This document shows positions 60,482 through 64,000 of a stretch of DNA of 64,000 nucleotides, one piece after another; the first letter of the stretch is position 1; every line of letters begins with the position of its first letter. A program made the translations under genes and the position numbers. Under the pieces are notes generated by a model. That model saw only the letters and a program-made list of their open reading frames with translations. It was not told the origin of the DNA and did not search any database. The DNA is from Fibrobacteria bacterium (GTDB lineage: Bacteria; Fibrobacterota; Fibrobacteria; UBA5070). The stretch is taken from contig JACKCV010000001.1 in the NCBI GenBank assembly GCA_020633825.1, positions 356,001 to 420,000 on the forward strand, given 5' to 3'.

Positions 60482-61102
60482 TCAGAGAAGGTCGGCGGGA
60501 AGGGTGATCTCCTCGCCGTTGGTGAATTTGCGGCTTCCGAAGTTCAGGAAGAACCAGCCGTTGAGCTTGGATGCCTTTTCTGGGTCGTCGAGGATCTCGA
60601 TCGCCGCCCGAGTGTATTTCAGCTCCACCTGGAGGTGGTCCCGCGCCATGCAATTGAGGAACGGCCCCTCCGGATGGAGGGTCGGGCGGGGTTCGTCCTG
60701 GATCATCTGCTCGATGGCGGCGATCTGGTGCCCCAATTCACGGGCATGCTTTTCGAGTTGCTTGGCGACTTCACGAGGTTGGGTCGCGAAGAGGAAGGCG
60801 TACCCCAGCTGGCGCGGGTCGTCGTTGAATCCGACCAGGTGTCGGACCACTTCCTTGCGAAGATGGGTCATGCCCTTCTTGGTGATGGAATAAATGGTGC
60901 GCTCGGGCCGGTTGCCGTCGCGTTCCACCCGTCCCTTGATGCACTCCGATTTCTCCAGGCGGAGCAACCGGTTGTAGACCGTGGACGTGCTGATCTTCGC
61001 CCATCGATCCAGCTCGCGCCTCTTGATGGCCGTGATGATGTCGTAGCCACTCGATTCGCGTTCGGCGATGAAGCCCAGCAGCACGAGATCATAGCGATTC
61101 AT
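60482..61102 (-). CDS. PadR family transcriptional regulator
   Basis: The 206-residue protein has an N-terminal winged helix (LVLLGFIAERESSGYDIITA, then STSTVYNRLLRLEKSECIKG) and a longer helical C-terminal region of the Vir/PadR_C type (FLFATQPREVAKQLEKHARE). PadR proteins bind operators as dimers and are often repressors released by ligand. It precedes the GH94 gene by 36 bases on the same strand, so it probably controls that operon. ATG 61102 is used; the upstream frame is rich in Pro/Arg and not family-like. Confidence 0.9.
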   Translation of the reverse strand: MNRYDLVLLGFIAERESSGYDIITAIKRRELDRWAKISTSTVYNRLLRLEKSECIKGRVERDGNRPERTIYSITKKGMTHLRKEVVRHLVGFNDDPRQLGYAFLFATQPREVAKQLEKHARELGHQIAAIEQMIQDEPRPTLHPEGPFLNCMARDHLQVELKYTRAAIEILDDPEKASKLNGWFFLNFGSRKFTNGEEITLPADLL

Positions 61103-61115
61103 CGGCAGGTTTCCT

Positions 61116-61144
61116 TGGGAATAGTCCCGTTTGAGATATTCCAA
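61116..61144. promoter_or_regulatory. candidate operator of the PadR-GH94 operon
   Basis: Imperfect inverted repeat: TTGGGAATA (about 61115-61123) and TATTCCAA (61137-61144), lying 14 to 42 bases upstream of the PadR start. It also overlaps a possible minus-strand promoter (TTGGAA, 15 bases, TATTCC). Autoregulation by PadR is the likely use. Confidence 0.35.
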
Positions 61145-61281
61145 TTTAGAGTAATGGCTCCGAGAAGCAAAGCGATTTCTTGCAACCAGGGCATCCCTCC
61201 TGGATCGTCCGGGTCGAGTTGGAGGGGGAATCTGGGGGGGCGACTTCTCGGGAAAGGGTCCAGGAACTAGGTTCCCCTTCG

Positions 61282-61953
61282 ATGAGCTTCTTCTGTCCTT
61301 GGCAGGATGCCGGCTTCGAAATCTGCAGGAGAACGGGAGATACGGCTTGCCGACCGGGAAAGCCAGGATGCGTCTTGTTCGGCAAGGCGACCTTTGCTCG
61401 TGAGGGAGACGCATCCTCCGGAACCTCCGCGAGGGCGGCGGCGGGAGGAGATCCTCCCACTCCCAGTCTCCGCGAGGTGCTGGAATCCTTCGATACGATG
61501 CACCGGCGATTGGAGGTCCTGGTGCCCCCGCCCTTCGATGGGAAGGGGATGCGCGCGGGAGCCTGGACCATCCCTCAGGTGATCCACCACCTGGCCGATG
61601 TCCATGCGGCCGGCTTGTACCGGGTGCGACGTGCCTTGACCGAGGAATGCCCGAGATTCGACCCCTACGACCATGAGCGATGGGCGGAATTGCCCGACGC
61701 CCGGGAGGCGGCACTGGTCCCGGAAAGTCTTGCCCTGCTGCGCGCGCTCCACCGCCGTTGGGTGGCGCTTCTGGAACGCGTGGAGCCGTATTTCCTGCGA
61801 CGGACCTACAAGATCCGAGGCCGGCGTCGTCCCGTCACCATCGAGGAGGACCTCCTCTGGCATCTGGAGCACATGCGGCAGCATCTGGAGGCGCTGGAGC
61901 GCATCGCCGATGGCGCCGATGCTCCGATCACCGACTCTGGTCCGGGCGTCTGA
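61282..61953 (+). CDS. DinB/YfiT-like putative metal-dependent protein
   Basis: The conserved part (from about 61465) is a four-helix DinB-type domain: WTIPQVIHHLADVHAAGLYR with the first His, the LTEECPRFDPYDHERWAEL segment typical of YfiT proteins, and a late HLEHMRQH with further metal-ligand His. Such proteins are thiol transferases or unknown metal enzymes. The start is uncertain: ATG 61282, GTG 61477 and ATG 61498 are in frame, and the first 60 residues from 61282 are Cys-rich and do not look conserved. It lies between the PadR and second GH94 genes. Confidence 0.65.
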   Translation: MSFFCPWQDAGFEICRRTGDTACRPGKPGCVLFGKATFAREGDASSGTSARAAAGGDPPTPSLREVLESFDTMHRRLEVLVPPPFDGKGMRAGAWTIPQVIHHLADVHAAGLYRVRRALTEECPRFDPYDHERWAELPDAREAALVPESLALLRALHRRWVALLERVEPYFLRRTYKIRGRRRPVTIEEDLLWHLEHMRQHLEALERIADGADAPITDSGPGV

Positions 61954-62014
61954 CATGCGTCCGCCCCCCTCCCCGCCTCCGCATCCCTTTTCCCGCAATG
62001 AAGGATGAACCGTC

Positions 62015-64000
62015 ATGAGGTTTGGCCATTTCGACGACGACGCCCGAGAATACGTCATCACCAGCCCGGACACGCCCCGCTCCTGGATCAACTACCTGGG
62101 ATCCCAGCTGTACGGGGGAATCGTCAGCCAGAATGCCGGAGGATACAGCTTCTATCGCTCGGGAGGAACGGGGCGCATCCTTCGCATGCGGTTCAATGGC
62201 GTTCCGATCGACCAACCCGGCCGGTACATCTACATCCGGGACGATGCGGACGGGGACTTCTGGTCGGCATCCTGGCAGCCCGTGGGAAAGCCACTGGACG
62301 CCTACCGGTCGCTGGTTCGACATGGACTCGGGTATTCCATCTTCGAAGCGGAGTACAAGGGGGTCCGGTCGGAGCAAACCGTGTTCATCCCGGATGGCCA
62401 AGCCTTCGAATACTGGGCGCTGAAGCTGGAGAACAGGACCAAGAGGCGACGGGTCCTGTCCGTGTTCTCCTACGGCGAATTGGCCAACAACTGGGATTGG
62501 AAACAAGACCTCGAAAACCTCCAATACAGCCAGTACACGGTGCAGATGTCCGAGCACGAGGGCATGCTGCGGTGGCGCAACGCGACCAATCCGGGGTTCG
62601 AAGAGGTCTGGTTCGGGATGGCGGGAGCAGCGGTCACGGGTTTCGAGACCGATCGCGACCTCTTCCTGGGCCCATACCGCACCCAGGCCAACCCTTTGGC
62701 GGTGAAGAATGGCCGTTGCTCGGGCTCCCTCGCGGTGGGGGACAACTGGTGCGCGGTCCTGCAGACGTCCATCCAATTGGAGCCAGGGGAGACGCGGGAC
62801 ATCCTGTTCCTGCTGGGCATGGGGTCTCCGGTCGAGTCGTGGAACGGTTTGCCTTCCGGAAGGGAGATCCTGAAGGAGTTCGGCTCGCCGGAGAGATTGG
62901 CCAAGGAGCTTGACGCGGTACGCAACCAATGGGTTCGTCGGCTCGAAACCCTCCAGGTCAAGACGCCCGACCCCGACTTGAACTCCATGGTCAACGTCTG
63001 GCACGCCTATCAGACGCACATGACCTTCAACTGGTCCCGCGGCGTTTCCCTGGTGGAGGCCGGGGGGCGGGATGGGCTGGGATATCGCGACACCGTGCAG
63101 GACATCCTGGCCGTGACCCACTCGATTCCCGGCATCGCCGAGGAGCGGATGAACCTCATCCTGACCGGGCAGACCGCCTCCGGAGGGGGGTGCCCCCTGA
63201 TCAAGCCCTGGTCCCATCGACCAGGATTCGAAAAGGCGCCTGCGGACGACCGTTACCGCTCGGACGACACGCTCTGGCTGCCCATCACGGTGGCCAACCA
63301 CGTGTATGAAACCGGGAATCTGTCCTACCTGGAGACGGTCCTCCCCTATGCCGACCGCGGCGAGGCATCGGTTCTGGGGCATCTCAAGCAGGCTTTGCAA
63401 TTCTCCGTCGACCACCGAGGCCGCAACGGATTGATCCAAGGCCTGCACGCGGATTGGAACGATTGCATCAAGTTCGGGACCACCGGAGAATCCGTGTTCA
63501 CCTCCTTCCTGTTCTTCCACGGGTGTCGCATTGTCGCCAAACTTTCCCGTCAGATGGGGCGGGACGCCGATGCGCAGTGGGCGGAAGAGCTGGCCGAAGA
63601 CATCCTGGGGAACATCCAGGAATGCGCATGGGACGGGGAGTGGTTCCTGCGCGCGATTTCCGCGACCGGCGGGAGCCTGGGCTCGAAGAAAAACCCGGAG
63701 GGCTCCATCTACCTCAACACCCAGTCCTGGGCTGTGATGTCCGGAGCCGCCACGGGGGAGCAGGCGGAGCGTTGCATGGAGAGCGTCCACGATCGCCTGG
63801 CCACGGAACACGGGCTGTTGCTTTGCGACCCGCCGCACAGGAATTCGGATCCCCACATCCAACTGCCGCTGCTGGTGTATCCCCCGGGACACAAGGAGAA
63901 CGGTGGAATCTTCTGCCACTCCAATTCCTGGGCCATCGTCGCGGAATGCATGCTCGGACATGGAGAACGAGCCCACGAATACTACCGGGCGTTCCTTCCC
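62015..64000 (+). CDS. second GH94 phosphorylase, 3'-truncated by window end
   Basis: The frame is open for 662 codons to the last base, so the C terminus lies outside. It begins MRFGHFDDDAREYVITSPDT, the cellobiose phosphorylase-type start, and has GLGYRDTVQDILAV, YRSDDTLWLP and the catalytic acid in HADWNDC (Asp480). It shares the family plan with the minus-strand GH94 gene but is only distantly similar, so it is a paralogue with possibly different substrate. AAGGATG precedes ATG 62015. It is not paired with the PadR gene, though its start lies under 1 kb from it. Confidence 0.9.
   Translation, partial: MRFGHFDDDAREYVITSPDTPRSWINYLGSQLYGGIVSQNAGGYSFYRSGGTGRILRMRFNGVPIDQPGRYIYIRDDADGDFWSASWQPVGKPLDAYRSLVRHGLGYSIFEAEYKGVRSEQTVFIPDGQAFEYWALKLENRTKRRRVLSVFSYGELANNWDWKQDLENLQYSQYTVQMSEHEGMLRWRNATNPGFEEVWFGMAGAAVTGFETDRDLFLGPYRTQANPLAVKNGRCSGSLAVGDNWCAVLQTSIQLEPGETRDILFLLGMGSPVESWNGLPSGREILKEFGSPERLAKELDAVRNQWVRRLETLQVKTPDPDLNSMVNVWHAYQTHMTFNWSRGVSLVEAGGRDGLGYRDTVQDILAVTHSIPGIAEERMNLILTGQTASGGGCPLIKPWSHRPGFEKAPADDRYRSDDTLWLPITVANHVYETGNLSYLETVLPYADRGEASVLGHLKQALQFSVDHRGRNGLIQGLHADWNDCIKFGTTGESVFTSFLFFHGCRIVAKLSRQMGRDADAQWAEELAEDILGNIQECAWDGEWFLRAISATGGSLGSKKNPEGSIYLNTQSWAVMSGAATGEQAERCMESVHDRLATEHGLLLCDPPHRNSDPHIQLPLLVYPPGHKENGGIFCHSNSWAIVAECMLGHGERAHEYYRAFLP

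Noticed and set aside
61180..61464. N-terminal part of the DinB-like frame as coding
   Set aside because: Residues before about 61465 are Cys/Arg-rich without family resemblance, so the true start is probably later, though none is clear.

Overview
The window is about 64 kb of GC-rich chromosomal DNA, densely packed with genes and free of transposases, phage genes and CRISPR repeats. The gene content suggests a free-living anaerobic or microaerophilic saccharolytic bacterium of the FCB group, most likely Fibrobacterota. The evidence is two GH94 disaccharide phosphorylase genes, a secreted protein with a type IX secretion-like C-terminal domain, a short principal-type sigma factor without region 1.1, a menaquinone (futalosine pathway) gene, and succinate dehydrogenase/fumarate reductase subunits. 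This assignment is an inference from gene content; no 16S rRNA gene is present.

Layout: (1) 1-5.3 kb, a five-gene peptide/oligosaccharide-type ABC transporter operon with 4-base start/stop overlaps. (2) 5.4-12.2 kb, an orphan sugar-phosphate transferase (minus), then ndk, sdhA-sdhB, a gamma carbonic anhydrase-like gene and mqnE (plus). (3) 12.2-17 kb (minus), a membrane Ser/Thr kinase coupled to a degenerate ammonium-transporter-like protein, and a secreted beta-propeller protein. (4) 17-24.4 kb, a Lys/Pro/Ala-rich zinc-finger protein and an unknown gene (plus), then a minus operon of a GH57-type hydrolase, hpt and two exported unknowns, and a sigma factor gene. (5) 24.5-55.3 kb, one of the most conserved bacterial regions: tRNA-Thr/Tyr/Gly/Thr, tuf, tRNA-Trp, secE, nusG, rplKAJL, rpoBC, rpsLG, a divergent EF-G-like GTPase where fusA normally sits, a second tuf, then the S10, spc and alpha operons through rpoA-rplQ. 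(6) 55.4-64 kb, uvrC, an unknown zinc-ribbon protein, a minus PadR regulator-GH94 phosphorylase operon, a DinB-like protein and a second GH94 gene cut by the window end.

The central block supplies most of the transcription and translation machinery: both large RNA polymerase subunits, alpha, secE/secY, both EF-Tu genes and most ribosomal proteins. The flanks are catabolic and regulatory. Disaccharide phosphorolysis (GH94), alpha-glucan processing (GH57) and peptide uptake feed a menaquinone-linked fumarate/succinate respiratory step (SdhAB, MqnE). The most unusual items are the Amt-like/kinase pair, the EF-G-like protein replacing fusA in the str cluster, and the histone-like tail joined to a DksA-type zinc finger.
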